Notes: generated from the letters alone by a model not told the origin. 64,000 nt of DNA from Cordilura impudica (GCA_963682025.1 OY821519.1:71872525-71936524), one strand, 5' to 3'. Positions 44,617 to 56,550 are shown, counted from the first letter of the stretch. Program-made: numbers and translations.

Positions 44617-44975
44617 TCTAAATATTAAGTGAAGGTAAATTTTTAGTTCTTTTCCAAGCAATATGCGGGCACCGAGGAGTGTAAAAATTGGCGTAGTTAT
44701 ACTTCATATAGAGGAGAAGCTAAGATTGATAAAATTTGTGTTTAATCTGCCTTAAAAAGATATTAAATAAAGTAAAATATTTCTAGTAATTCGTTACACC
44801 CTGTTAATGAGAATGATTTAAATTGTATATGACACGCCCTGTGTTGAATTGTGAATTGCTTAAAATGATTAGCATACCTTTAGGCTCATTTAGATATTCC
44901 TAAATTTTTAAATTGAATGAAAAAATAATATTTTCTAGAATTTTCAATCGAATTTCGAGTGCTGGGCTATACTAG
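44617..44975 (+). mobile_element. Helitron-like element, subfamily 2
   Basis: TCTAAATATTAAGTGAAGG at the start, a TCGAATTTCGAG-type hairpin near 44948-44959 and CTAG (44972-44975) at the end, then T. The interior (CAATATGCGGGCACCGAGGA, GAGGAGAAGCTAAG) matches the copy at 53188-53574 and differs from the 26677 type. Confidence 0.82.
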
Positions 44976-45019
44976 TTATTTATTATTTCAACTGGTTAAT
45001 TTAAAATTTTTTAATTTTT

Positions 45020-45165
45020 CGTTTTTCAGTTTTTATTTTTCATCTTTAATTTTTAATTTTTCATCTTTAATTTCTCATTTTTCATTTTTCATTTTTCATT
45101 TTTTATTTTTCAGTTTTCATCTTTAATTTTTCATTTTTAATTTTTCATTTTTCATTTTTCAAAAC
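45020..45165. repeat. Minisatellite of TTTTTCATTTTTAA-type units
   Basis: Diverged tandem units of TTTTTCAT/TTTTTAAT about 7-13 bp long fill this stretch. Confidence 0.85.
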
Positions 45166-45362
45166 GTTTTTATAACGCTATTCGCTTCCTCACTTTATCT
45201 CCAAACACTTCCTAATGAAATCGTGCCTTCATTTTATCTCCAAACACTTCCTTTTCTTTTCACCAATACAGTCGTACCTCAGACCGCTTTTGTCTTACTC
45301 TGTTTTTGTGATTGTATTGTGAAATATATTTTTACCCCCCTGAGCGTATAGATGTCTACACA

Positions 45363-46525
45363 TCAAAACTAGTGGTTTTGCTCTATTCAAACTTTATTTT
45401 TCATTACTTGACTATTTTTTATAAGTACCAACTATCGCAAATAATATTCATGCACTGTGAAGGATGTTTCAATACTTATTAAATAGAAACTGATAGGTTA
45501 ACAAGTTTTGGACATAAGTTAATGATTATAGACCCAGTTGTTGCGTGTTTTTAAATAAAAATTCCATTTCTCCGCTAATTATATTTCATGAATTGTTAGA
45601 GCAAAAGTTCCAAAGTTCGTGGCATATTTTTAAAAAATTCAAGTAGGGTCCTGCCGAAAAGTTTATTTTCTTTGTAAATAGAAGCCCCCAAATGAAAACT
45701 CGAAAAATTCTGAAATTATCTTAAAAGACCTAAAAGTAGCAAACGCTACATAATTTGACAATAGTTTGCATAACATTGTGTTTTAAGCCTTCTGAAAATC
45801 GCTAATTTGGCATCACTGACTCTTGTGTAGTTTTGAATTATAAACCAAAGAAGATTTTTGCTGAATATTTTTCCAAAAGATTTTCTTTTAATAATTCCCA
45901 AATGTTGTCGTTGGTGATAGGGTGGGGGTTGGTGTTAGCTGTTAGCTGTTGTGTGTTCGCTCGAAATGATGTTCGTTTATTCAGGATGGTTGGGTGGTTT
46001 GTGGGCTGTGTGGTTGGCATGAATTTTCATTGTTTGCTTTTGAGATTTGTTGTCGCTGACATTGTTTGTCTGTTTGTTTGTTCATTCGTACGTTCAGTTG
46101 CTCGTTTTTATCAAGGGAATTATTTTTTCTGTCAAATTTTGTTTTTGCTTCCTTCTAGTTTTAACGATAGTGTTTACGTCGATGTAGGTGTTCTTGTTAT
46201 TGTTGTTTGCGTTGTAGTGTTTTCTTATTGTTTGCAGACGACTTGTCGCGTTTTCTTTTTTCACAGTCTTGATAAGCCTTTTTGACGTTTTTGTTTTTTT
46301 TTCTCTTTTGCACAATTGAAGAATTTCATATTCAGTTACACCTTTGCTTAAGAAATCCTATACTTAATTAATTTTTCTCAAAGTTAGTAATTTTTGGCGA
46401 AAGATCAAAGAATGCCAACTTATAAAATTCAATGGTTTAAAGATAATTATAAAGATGGAATATTTTAGATTTTTTATAGAAGCTTTAGTTTTGAATCTGT
46501 ACTATGGAGAGTTAAAGAAAACTAA
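45363..46525. other. Unassigned DNA with a GT-rich block
   Basis: The plus strand from about 45900 to 46290 is unusually rich in G and T (GTTGTTTGC..., GTTTGTTTGTTC) and opens a 150-codon frame at 45833-46285 that is very hydrophobic and Val/Phe-rich. I see no domain. The minus strand is CAA/AAC-rich, as in fly untranslated exons. I judge the frame unlikely to be a protein. Confidence 0.25.
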
Positions 46526-46856
46526 TGCCATTTCCTTTTCTGACAAAAAATGTTGCACTTTTTTCAAAAAGTGTATTTTTTTTTATATATTCTGTATTGA
46601 GACCAACCTTAACTTATACATTAAGTGGAAGATCTCAAACTGCTGTGTTCATAATTTGCAAAAAATTTGATTATTATTCTCTTTGAAGTCATATGGTGAA
46701 AATATTCAAAAAAGGGGAACAATGGGTAATTATTCTTGCACTATGACCTGAAAGCTGCAATTTTTTGCGATTTACGAGGTCTCGACTTTGAGATCTTTCG
46801 ACTGATGCTTAAGATAATTTTGGTCTTAATTCAGAATATATAAAAAACACGTATAT
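46526..46856. repeat. Palindromic repeat, family E, third copy, right end cut
   Basis: TAATGCCATTTCCTTTTCTG at the left, the central AAAAAAGGGGAACAATG, GATTTACGAGGTCTCGACTT and AGAATATATAAAAAACAC on the right. The INE-1-like fragment takes over at about 46857. Confidence 0.7.
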
Positions 46857-47208
46857 AAACCAAATTTGAAAAAAATGAATCAATATTTTTGTTTTTTGAT
46901 AGATTTAAGTGAAGATAAAAAATCAGTTTTATACGGGACTATGACTAAAAATGGTGTTATAAGGACAACTGATTGGTAATCTGGATTTTAGGACCATTTT
47001 AGTCGATCTGATAGGGGTTTTTTGTATGGGGGCTATAGAGACTTTCAATGACGTTTATCCAATGCTCGATGAAATCTTATGTACAAAAACTTCATAAAAA
47101 TGTATTCATATTTACGATCTGTAGTATTATTGGAAGGTTTATTGGAAGGGCGGACGTTACTAATTCGACTCAGAAAGTTATTCTGAGGCGTGCGGTACAA
47201 TAAAATGT
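46857..47208 (-). repeat. INE-1-like repeat, partial and diverged
   Basis: TTTTTTGATAGATTTAAGTG, TCGATCTGATAGGGGTTTTT and ATTCGACTCAGAAAG..TTCTGAG are in family order. Both ends are missing. Confidence 0.65.
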
Positions 47209-47660
47209 TGCTAATAAAATATGGGGTTTTTGATTGATTGATTTTTTCGGTCACTTCTGTAGACCACTTTTAGTTACACCTACAATGCAGATTTCAAAAC
47301 TGTTTTTACTTTCTTCGTGACTTCTATAGTATTCGAGATATTGGATACAATATTATCGAAAATTTACATTTCTGTCTCGTTAGAAAATAATATTCAACTT
47401 GGTAAAGGAAGGACATTTCCAGAAATAAATTTCCGAAATAGTTCAAAGACCTCGTAGTACCGTCAAAACAATAATTTACAAATTTGCAAATAAAGGTTAG
47501 TAAGCAAGTAAAGTAATATCTGGGGTCCAATTGCAGCATTCGTTATCGAGTAAGCGTTCCTATCGAATAACATTTTGTAACGTATCGAATAGCCTAATCG
47601 AGCAATATGATTAGAATTGAAATAAAATATAAGGAAAATAGTAAAAAAATTTATTTATAA
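47209..47660. other. Unassigned DNA
   Basis: No supported feature. TATCGAATAACATT.. and TATCGAATAGCC near 47551-47590 are short local repeats. Confidence 0.3.
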
Positions 47661-48063
47661 CTAACAGAGCCCAGCCCTCGAAATTCGAGTGCAAATTTTA
47701 GGAAATTTTATCTTTCCATTTAATTTATTTCTTTTAATGTTTTATGCCACCTAAAAGTATGTTATTCGTTATTGTCATTATTGGGTTATGTCCAAAATTA
47801 TTTTTCAATTTAGCACAGAGCTTTTCATACACAATTTTTTCAAACACATTGACAAAATAATTTTTTTTTGTGTAATTTTATGTATGTGTTAGTAGCTATT
47901 TTAAATGCGTTTTACTACAAAAAAAAGTAAAAATGTAAAAATCTCTAAATCTGGTGGATAGCTGAAAAGAAATATCTTTCAAATGAGATACGTTTGGTAA
48001 AGGTCGGGATAAAACAGACAAAGTTACATCGGTCACAAGAAATCGCCTAGCCATTAATATTAG
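47661..48063 (-). mobile_element. Helitron-like element abutting the next one
   Basis: On the minus strand it starts TCTAATATTAATGGCTAGGC at 48063. It has CATTTGAAAG..TCTTTTCAGC and GTAGCTACTAACACATACAT. The hairpin CTCGAATTTCGAG is near 47677-47689 and the element ends TTAG (one change from CTAG) at 47661. Its 5' TC directly follows the CTAG end of the neighbouring copy. Confidence 0.8.
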
Positions 48064-48456
48064 ACTAGCACATGCCAGCCCTCAAAATTCGAGTGTAAAT
48101 TCTAAGAAATTTAATATTTTCATTTAATATATTAATGACCCTAAAGCTACGCAATGGCCACAATAATTTTTTAGTTCGACACAATTATTATTGTGAATAA
48201 AAAACAAACTCATTTTTTTTCCAAACACTTTAACAAATTTAGTAAACAGATAGATAGCATTGTATAATTTTATGTATGTGGTAGTAGCAACTTTAGATGA
48301 GCATAACTCCAAAAAAAAAAAAATAAAAATCTGTAAGTCTGGTAGACAGCTAAAAAGAAATACCTTTCAACTAAGATACGCTTGGATAAAATAGGGAGAA
48401 AACTGTTGAACAAATTATCGGTCACAAGAAATTGCCTTAACTATTAATAATATAGA
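48064..48456 (-). mobile_element. Helitron-like element, upstream member of a tandem pair
   Basis: On the minus strand it begins TCTATATTATTAATAG at 48456 and ends with an ACTCGAATTTTGAG hairpin and CTAG at 48067-48064. No base separates it from the next element. Confidence 0.82.
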
Positions 48457-48797
48457 TATGTAAAACAAGAAAATTGTATGTAATTTAAAATTTATTGATA
48501 TTTATAAGAAGAAGGAGGAAACCAATATGGCTTAACAAAAGAAACATGTTAATGTGCTTTTCTTCGTTCCGCGATTTTAGAGGAGTCAAAAATTTTGATC
48601 GATGAAGACCTTCAACAGCAGCCTGAAAAATTTGTTTTTCAGCATATGTTAATACTTTTTCTTCATATGATTCTTTTTTTGGATGCCTTTTAGAACAAAA
48701 GCTTTTTTTTATATTTTGATTAACGTATAGAAATATATCTATCTACAATTTGAACACTTAATTAAACCTTAAAAAAATTTTACCCTTTTCCACATTT
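48457..48797. other. Unassigned DNA
   Basis: Nothing recognised. Confidence 0.3.
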
Positions 48798-48938
48798 TTA
48801 TACCCTATACCACTATGTGGTTTGGGTATAATGACTTTGTGCTGGTGTTTGTAACTACCAAAAATTTTGGCCCAGACCCAACTTTTATCGATATCCGTAC
48901 GTCCGTCTGTCCGTCCGTCCGTCCGTCTGTATGTCCAT
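48798..48938 (+). repeat. INE-1-like repeat, first part, split by hAT
   Basis: TTATACCCTATACCACTATGTGG begins the copy, followed by the GTCCGTCC/GTCT track at 48898-48930. ATGTCCAT at 48931-48938 is the target site copy on this side. The repeat resumes at 51341. Confidence 0.88.
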
Positions 48939-51340
48939 TAGGGATATAACTTTTTTTTTTTGCATTATTAGTACCCATAACTACGTTGTAGCCCATTATG
49001 TTTTGACCATAAAAATCATATTCCGAGGTCATTTGCGTAAAAAAACTTCCCGCCACCAAGCAAATTTCTAAAAGTCCTCAAGAAGAAAAAAAAATATTTA
49101 ATTTTTTTTTAAATTAATTTTCTTCATTTATTATAAGTACATAAATTAAAGTTGAACAAACATTTACACTTTTACCTAACTATTTGTTATATAAAATGAA
49201 CTTCAGATTTAATGTGAGTGAAGATTTACATAGCGGATAAATATCCTGTACCGTTTTGATTGCTCTTTCAGCACATATGTTGCTTCGTTGCTGCCCCGGT
49301 ATCGCTGATGTTTCCTGAACCCAATGTCTAAAAAAACATTCACGGGCACTCTTTTATGTTAATAAAGATTTTTTTAGAGCCTCAAAATTATTTTCTTTAA
49401 AACAATGATCGGAAAACCAAACATCGTACCACGGACCACATACGAACTCACAAATGTTATGTAATTTTTGCCGATATTTTGGAATAAGTATAAAGGTCAA
49501 TATTGCTAAAATGGCTCTCGAGTTCCATCGAGCATTGTGTATTGGTGGTATTGCTTTAAAGTTAATGTATAGAAATTTTTTATTTTTCTGATAGTATGTA
49601 AAAGCTTTACCATGTTCATATAAGTACTGCATATCATCACGCCAATTTATGTGTTCAACTTTGATTCGTTCTTCATTCTGTTTGTAACTTTTCTTAAGAT
49701 CTCCGTAGTTATTTATAAATTCGTGAACAAAATCATAACAAATATTAGGCGAGGAAGGCTTTCCTTCCAAGCATTCGTCCATTATATGTCTTAATACAAG
49801 ATCAAGAATATGATGCTGGCAGTCAATATATTGTGGTGGAACTAACCCCATTGATATACAATGATTCTGGAAAAGAGTTACAACTCCATTTTTTCCCAGT
49901 GTTTACGCTGGTCGTATCGCAGACGATCATTTTTATTGAATTCCATAAATTGAACTTATTCAAAATTTCTTTAATACCATTAAATAAGGTTAAGGCTTTA
50001 CCATTGTCCAAAACAAGTATGGCTAATTTTATTTCTTTGCATTCATTTTTTAAAACTATCACCTGAATTTCTTTATCATCTATTTTTTTCCCATCTTAGT
50101 GAATACACCAAAATTCATTTTGCAAAGTTTCTAAATAAAAAATTTCTTGTCGTTCAGCGGATTTCATCACAGCTTTATATATACCGGCTTGGAATGGTGT
50201 TGATATATTAACTCCTGATTCTGCTAGATGCTTACAAATTTTGGCAGCTTTTTTTGTGCTTACATGTACTTGAGTTACTAGGTTAACAGCTGGATTTAAA
50301 GATTTATTCACATTTTTTTCTCTTCCTGGAGGTGTGTAATTGTCATCATCACTAACAGAGTCATATTCTATACCAGATTCAAAATTAGAGTCACTACTGC
50401 TATTAAGCTCATAATCTATTTCGGTACTGGTTTTTTCATGTCGGCATTGCTATCACTAAATTCGTGATCGTCTATTTTGGACGTTATAATAAACATTTTA
50501 TTAAAATCGCGGCTTTTTAAATGTTTTAAAAATTTTTGATAGTTTTGTATCAATTTTTTTACTTTTATTTTTATAGATCTTAATGCAAATGCTGGCACAC
50601 GATTCTTGCTACACAAACTAATTAATTCTTTCGATATAATATCTTATCTTTTTGTTTTGCACTTTTCTTCTTTAAGTAAGGCATTAAATCGACCAATAAT
50701 TATTTTTTCTTAAGTCATTCTTTTTAACTCGGACAAAGATTTGTCAACGCTTTTTATTATCGCAAACTTATTGTGTTTACTTTCAAGTGTTTTTAATGAC
50801 AGTGCACGTTATGACATTTTTTTGAGTACTTAAAAAGCTGTTTTTATTAGACATTTTTGAAGAGCGAAAAATAACGCAAACGAAATCAAAAACTTTTAAA
50901 TAAAATATTTATTATATGAATTAATAACTATCATTAATTACAGGGCCTCCTTCAATTTGATTTTTATTAAAAAAATAATAATTTAAAATTTTGAAAAAAA
51001 ATTTTTTTTTTTAAATTTATTATGTATGATTTGCAGTCTTTATCTTTAGATCCCTGCGTCTTAAAAACTACTTCAATTATCGACTTTAATAATAAGCACT
51101 AATACTGTTACATGTTTGCGCTCCTGGCGTATAAAAATTAAGTTATTTTGGTCTAAGTTTAATATATAATTCTAAATAATAAAAAAGTATAAACTACAAA
51201 CTTCATCGCGTTGGTGGCGGGAACTTTTTTAACGTCAGCGAAAAAGTAATGACGCAGTTTATTATATTTTTCCATCGACTATACAGCTGTGATAGGTACC
51301 TCTTGAAATTCGCGAACAATTTAAAAAAGTTATACCCCTA
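48939..51340 (-). mobile_element. hAT-superfamily element, 2.4 kb, 8-bp TSD
   Basis: Terminal inverted repeats TAGGGATATAACTTTTTT and (complement) TAGGGGTATAACTTTTTT differ at one of 18 positions. Target copies ATGTCCAT (48931-48938) and GTGTCCAT (51341-51348) differ at one of 8. Subterminal inverted blocks GGTGGCGGGAA occur near 49048-49058 and 51213-51223. Inside is one broken transposase on the minus strand. Confidence 0.92.
49354..50830 (-). pseudogene. Broken hAT-type transposase
   Basis: Pieces in order on the minus strand: ALRSIKIKVKKLIQNYQKFL with KSRDFNKMF (50616-50416), ICKHLAESGVNIST (about 50240), KMIVCDTTSVNTGKK (first catalytic acid, about 49910), then after a one-base shift NGVVTLFQNHC, YIDCQHHILDLVLRHIMDE (a CxxH motif, as in hAT enzymes) and INFKAIPPIHNARWNSRAIL. 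The C-terminal dimerisation region appears incomplete by 49354. Several stops also break the N-terminus. The family assignment comes from the motifs plus the 8-bp target duplication. Confidence 0.82.
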
Positions 51341-51978
51341 GTGTCCATGTTAACCTTGTAATCAAACTACAGGTCGCAAATATGAATTTATTTTAATGAA
51401 ATTTGGTATATAAACTTTTGTCGCCCATAGGATGAACGTAATTGAATTGGTGAAAATCGGTCCATGTTCAGACCTAGTCCCCATACAAATGACCCCTATG
51501 TAATCAACTTAAATTGCCATAAGGTCCAAATTATTATATAGATCCTCAGTCAACTTGCGTTTGTATGTGTTTATTATATCCATTAATCAGTAGTCCAAAA
51601 ATAATCTCTATAGGACAATTCTTAGTCATAGGTCCCATATAAGCTGCTTCCCGATTTTCAATTAAATATATCAAGAAACAAAAATATTGCACAGATTTGT
51701 CTCAAATTTAGTTTGTATATGTTTTTCCAAAATAAAAGTGACTTTACCAAATATGGTCAGGATCGGTCCATTTACCGATCTAGTCCGCATATAAATAAGG
51801 CCTCCGATAAGAAATTTTTCATATCTGCAGCCAAAAAAATTAAAAACAATGTCACTCAAATTTGGTTTACGCTTATTTTCTAAATCCACTTAGTTGGACC
51901 GAAGAGATGTGGTCTCTAAACATGGTATAGGGTACCGTATAGTCGGTCTAGAGCGACTATAATTTTCTTACTAGTTTT
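51341..51978 (+). repeat. INE-1-like repeat, second part
   Basis: It continues from GTGTCCATGTTAACCTTGTA through CTTTTGTCGCCCATAGGATG, GACCTAGTCCCCATACAAAT and AGTTGGACCGAAGAG to the palindromic TCGGTCTAGAGCGACTATAA and TTTTCTTACTAGTTTTA. Confidence 0.88.
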
Positions 51979-52299
51979 ATCTAATTTGATGTAAGCGAAT
52001 CCTGGACTATTTTTTTTTTTTGCTAAATTTGGAGCTAAATCATAAATTCAGCCGTGAGTTTCTTTTCTTTTTCCTGCTTATTTTAAATACAATTGTCCTG
52101 AAAATTTTCAATTAACTTATTAGAGTTTAGTTTATCAAGTCGTGCATTTTAAGACCTTTTAATTGTTATTTTAAACTTTCCACCTCAATTTTTTTTCGCA
52201 AATGAAGTGTAACACATTTGTTTACGATTGGTTTTAACATATCGAATGACATTTCGAAGGAAGACATTCGATCCATCGCTCGTTATCACCTCTGATTTC
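51979..52299. other. Unassigned DNA
   Basis: Nothing supported. Confidence 0.3.
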
Positions 52300-53010
52300 G
52301 ATACTACTTACACGACAATGAATGCGTGATTTAAAATTTAATCACGCATTTCAATGTTGAAAAGCAGCAATCGACGACAATCAATAAGAATCCCACACAA
52401 TTGGCATTAATGTTTGCTTCAGAGGTTTTCTTAGAGTACGGTAAGCATAAATGCGCTCTATGATGCCTATTATAATTTCCGAACTGCTAGGAGAAAACCG
52501 CTTATATCGAAGAATAATAAGAAAAAACGTTTAGAGCATTCCAAAATATACCTTAACCATGGTCCAGAACACTTGAAACCTGACATCTTAACAAACGAGA
52601 GTAAGTTTAATTTAAGTCTGATGGAAGAGATAAAGTATGGCAAAAGCCTACAGTGAGATGCACGATAAAAACCTAACATGATGAAGGGTCTCAGATGATT
52701 TGGGACTGCATGAGTGCGAACGGATTCGCTGAATTGCATTCTATAGATAGCAGAATATAAACTGAGATACTCAATAAAAATTTTCAAGTGCCGAAAAAAT
52801 GGGACTCAAGTCAATGATCCTAAGAAAGCGATGCTAAATACAAAGCTAAGAATATTGTACAATGTATCAAAAGGGATTGAGATACCTTCCCAAAGCACAG
52901 ACATCAACCCTGAATTTGGGAAGTTCTGGAGCAAAATAATAGAAAAGGGCACATTTCTAACAATTTCCAATTGAGAATTGCCTTAAAAGATGAATAAGAC
53001 AAAATAACGG
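52300..53010 (+). pseudogene. Degenerate Tc1-like transposase
   Basis: Blocks across frames: RRKPLISKKNKKKRLEHSKI, NESKFNL (for the DESKF catalytic motif with D replaced by N), MMKGLR..FGT, NDPKKA, then KGIEIPSQSTDINPEFGKFW for the PS.SPDLNPIE..W motif. The order is that of Tc1-clade enzymes. Numerous stops and shifts are present. The leading 52300-52460 part is only weakly similar. Confidence 0.7.
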
Positions 53011-53187
53011 GGAAAACTACTTCAGATTTGGTAAATTCAATGAGTACACGATTGGGAGCAGTTATTGCTAATAAGGGAGGTCCGACGGAATATAGTATGT
53101 GAAATTTACTTAAACGCTACAAAAATTTTTGTGTTTTAATATTATTCAAGGTATGCACTAATAAATTATAATAAATATAAATATAAA

Positions 53188-53574
53188 TCTATATATTAAT
53201 ACGTGAAGTAAAATTTTTAGTTCCCCCTTTGTGCAATACGCGGGCATGGAGGAGTGTGAAAATTGGCATAGTTATAGTCTATATGGAGGAGAAGCTGAGA
53301 ATGATAGAATTTATGTTTAATCTGTATTAAAAATATATTAAATTAAATAAAATAAAATATTTATAATAATTCGTTACGCCCTGATAATGCGAATGATTTA
53401 AATTATATACCAGCCGCTCTGTGTTGAATTGTGAATTGCTAATAATTAACATAGCTGTAGGCTCATTTAAATATTCATAAATTAAAATATTTAAATATTC
53501 ATAAAAAACATCGGAAGACAAAAATTGAATGAAAAATAATATTTCCTAGAATTTCGAGTGCTGGGCTACACTAG
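53188..53574 (+). mobile_element. Helitron-like element, subfamily 2, complete
   Basis: TCTATATATTAATACGTGAAG start, GCAATACGCGGGCATGGAGG and GAGGAGAAGCTGAG interior, AATTTCGAGTGCTGGGC and terminal CTAG (53571-53574) followed by T. The left arm of the terminal hairpin is partly lost relative to 44617-44975. Confidence 0.8.
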
Positions 53575-53829
53575 TTATAATAAATATAGTAAATATATTT
53601 TTGTATTGTCTCTAAAGAAAAAGTAACAGTAATTTATCTCAACACCAAATTGAAAACGAAATTTTTTAAACACTCTCTGATGTTCTTCTAAATTCCCGTT
53701 CTAAAACTTAATGTGAATATACAAATAAGACTGTTTTAGTAAAGCTCTAATCGTGCCAGGCGCAAGTCATATAAAATGATTCATATAAATTTTTTTTTGT
53801 TAACCAACACTCAGGGGATGCCCCCTACA

Positions 53830-55985
53830 AATGCAGTGCATTGTGTTGATTTCAGGAAAATAGGTTATGGGAAGGAGGAGAGAGGGAGTAGTGTTTGTGG
53901 ATATTTGACTTAAATTTTGTTAGATTATAACTGTCAGGAAAGACCTCTGCGGGGAGTTTATTTCACATACGGCTAGTTCGACTGATAAATGAATTCTCTC
54001 TCTATGCGTTGCGCGGTCAACTGGACAATAGAATACAAACGCATGTGATCTAATAAAGAAGCGGGTACAACGAACCGAAAGTCGGGCACTTAGAATAAGT
54101 TCGCTGATCTCAGAAGAACATTTCCTATGGTAATATCTATAGAACAGTACTACACAATCCATATTCCGACGATGTTCCAATGAATCAATAGAGTTGGATA
54201 CCCTACTGTCATTGATGATCGCCAACGCTCCCCTTTGCACACGGCCCAGTAGCTCCAAAATTGACTTTGAAGCTCCTGCTCATATATGGGAGTTGTATTC
54301 CATTTTCGGTCGGATGTAAGTGGTATAGATTTTAAGGAGATCAGAAGGAGCGCAGTAATTTTTACACCGTTTTAGAAAACCAAGTCTTTTGAATGCCTCA
54401 ATACTTATACCACCCATATATACAGATGACATTGTTGATTCCATGGCCCTATGGGTCAACATAAAACATTGAGTCTTCAGCGCATTAAAATTAACCCTAT
54501 TCGCTTTGCCCCACTCGGAGATTGTTAACAGGTCTTGATTGAGTGTGTCATTCATTGTCTGCCTTTTGCCCCCAACCTCCAAGAGGCTGGGCCTACAATT
54601 AAAGGAAAATGAATGACAAACGCTGCTGTCATCTGCGAAAGAGTATATGAAATTAAAAGTTTGACCAAGAAAGATAAGGAAAATAGAAGGAGAAGGAACG
54701 AAACCTTGGGGTACCCTTGAATTAAGCTGAAACTCATTAGATGAGACCCCATCTATAACAGCACGTATTGTTCGGGTTCTGTGAAAACTCGATATAAATC
54801 GAGAGAAGTCATTACCGACCCCAAATGCAATAAGCTTTGATATCAAATCACCGTGCCATACACGATCGAATGCCTTGGAAATATCTAGAGCAACCACTTT
54901 ACTTTCGCCAAAATTGCGAACAGATCGACTCCAGAGCTCAGAAAGTAGATCTAACAGGTCTCCCGTGGAGCGATTTCTATGGAAGCCATACTGTCGATCA
55001 ATAAGAAGTGAGTTAGCCTCTAGGTAGTTCACAAGATGGAAATTGATTATGCTCTCCATCAATTGGACGGTAATTTTCAGGGTTATTAGCCGCATCCTTT
55101 TTAGTGATGGGTACGAAAGGCTGAAAAGGTTGGCCAATGGACTGGCTAGCGTCGAAGAGCACTGTTTCAGCACCAGTGCTGGTATACCATCCGGTCCCGG
55201 AGACGTATTAGTGTTGAGATCCGAAAGAACCTTTTTAACTGCACGTGCTCGGAAGAATATTTTAGGGATAGCAAAAGATACTCTTTCGATTTCGGCAAAA
55301 ATGATTTTTTTTGCAAAAAATTTAGCTAAAAGGTTAGCCTTATCAACCGGGTCAGTGAATATTTGGTCATTCATTATAAGAGTTGGGATAGCAGAACTAG
55401 CATTATTCTTTACTCTTTTAACATATGACCAAAAGCTCTTGCTGCCCCGAGTAGCAGAAAGAACTTTAGCACGAAGGCGCTGATCGTGAAGAAACTCTTC
55501 GCGCCTTAGTAATTTGGCACATTCATTTCTCGCCCGTTTGCGTAGCAGTTCAGTGACGAAATTTTTATTTTCACGTCAATGTCTGAATGTTTCCTCTCTG
55601 AATCTGACTGCATCTATGCGAGTCTGGTTAAACCAAGATTTTTGATTAGTTTTAGCCGAAATGTGCTTTGATGGAATCAATAATCTCATATCAAGCAATA
55701 TTATTTTTTCCACCATTATTGCTTCAGCGTCAACACTATTATCTACGAAACAGTTTCCAGTTGAAATGCTTGAAGAAATCATTGAGGTCGGCCCAACCAG
55801 CCTTATCATAAATAAAAACTGAGCGTTTGATAGCTGGTGTTGAAACACTGTGAAGTACAGAGTACGAAAATATGAGGAAATGGTGCAGAGATCCGAATTA
55901 CCGAGAGGTGCAAGTATTTTCACTTCATACTTGTCAGGGCGTGAAGTTAGAAAAAGGTCGAGAGTATTCTGTCTTTGTCCTTCAC
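53830..55985 (-). mobile_element. CR1/jockey-type LINE, 5'-truncated
   Basis: Only ORF2 is present, from the end of the endonuclease through the whole RT to the C-terminal tail. The 5' side stops at about 55985. The 3' limit near 53830 is approximate, and no poly-A or target duplication was identified. Confidence 0.8.
53920..55985 (-). pseudogene. LINE ORF2: endonuclease end, RT, C-terminal tail
   Basis: Order on the minus strand: QRQNTLDLFLTSRP and LGNSDLCTISSYF (endonuclease end), KSWFNQTRIDAVR, SKSFWSYVKRVKNN, then RT motifs NTSPGPDGIPALVL, YGFHRNRSTGDLL, VALDISKAFDRVWH, RVPQGFVPSPSIFLIF (usually G.PQGSVLSP), and YSFADDSSVCHSFSF with the catalytic ADD near 54640. The NYRP motif region carries a deletion near 55060-55110 with a frame change. 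The final MWN of the C-terminal tail has TGA for W (near 53972). Stops and shifts make it inactive. Confidence 0.88.
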
Positions 55986-56067
55986 TTCACCATTATTGAG
56001 ACCTCACAAGGCTAAAAGATTAAAATTTGCCGGATGCCATATATCATGGACACGTGTGTGCCAAAAT

Positions 56068-56550
56068 GTAATTTTTCTGATAAAAAAAAATAATTTAAAC
56101 GACTCAGTTTTTATTGGCAAATGCTCTTAATATGAGCAGAAAATTTGGTGGTGGCAGTGTTATGGTGTGGTGTGGTTTTATCCACTTTGGAAACTCAAAA
56201 CTGTGCTTTATTTCAACACAGCTGAGATCCGAAATACATATACTTATGTTGATGTCTTAATTCGTTACCAGCAGGACAACGCGAGCATTCACGTATCTAA
56301 TGTTTCAAATAACTCCTTTTCGTAAACTTTAATCCCGCTTTTAGACTGGCCAGATATAAGTAAGGACTTGAACCTAAGAGAAAACTTCTGAGGAATATTG
56401 TCAAGGATAGTTTATGTTAAAAGTAAGCAGTATAACAGAGTAAGAGAGTTAAAAATGGCAATTCAAATTCACTAAGCGTGGCTAGATGTTAAAGTGGATA
56501 CACTTAGGCAGATTCAAACCTTAACAGACTATTTGATGTCTTAACAAATA
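56068..56550 (+). pseudogene. Degenerate Tc3-type Tc1-family transposase
   Basis: Across frames: FSDKKK (for SDEKKFN), SRKFGGGSVMVWCGF, GNSKLCFIST, QDNASIHVS (second catalytic acid), then DWPDISKDLNLRENF for DWPA.SPDLNPIENLW and GILSRIVYVKSKQYNRVREL. The N-terminal DNA-binding half is missing. Multiple stops. Confidence 0.8.

Larger units (their letters stand above)
44520..45362 (-). mobile_element. MITE (GATGTGTAAACATCTA family), split by a Helitron
   Basis: AGCGTCATC..GCAGGGGCTGTG near 44566-44597 corresponds to one end of the 33297-33623 MITE. CACCAATACA..TTGTGATTGTATTGTG and TATAGATGTCTACACATC, ending at 45362, correspond to the other end. Between them lie a complete Helitron (44617-44975) and a minisatellite. 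The outer left terminus is not clear. Confidence 0.55.

Noticed and set aside
46094..46315. 73-codon basic frame on the minus strand
   Set aside because: Lys/Asn-rich from the CAA/AAC composition. No motif, and it overlaps a frame on the other strand.
55043..55483. 146-codon plus-strand frame
   Set aside because: It is the antisense of the LINE ORF2, whose RT motifs are clear on the minus strand.
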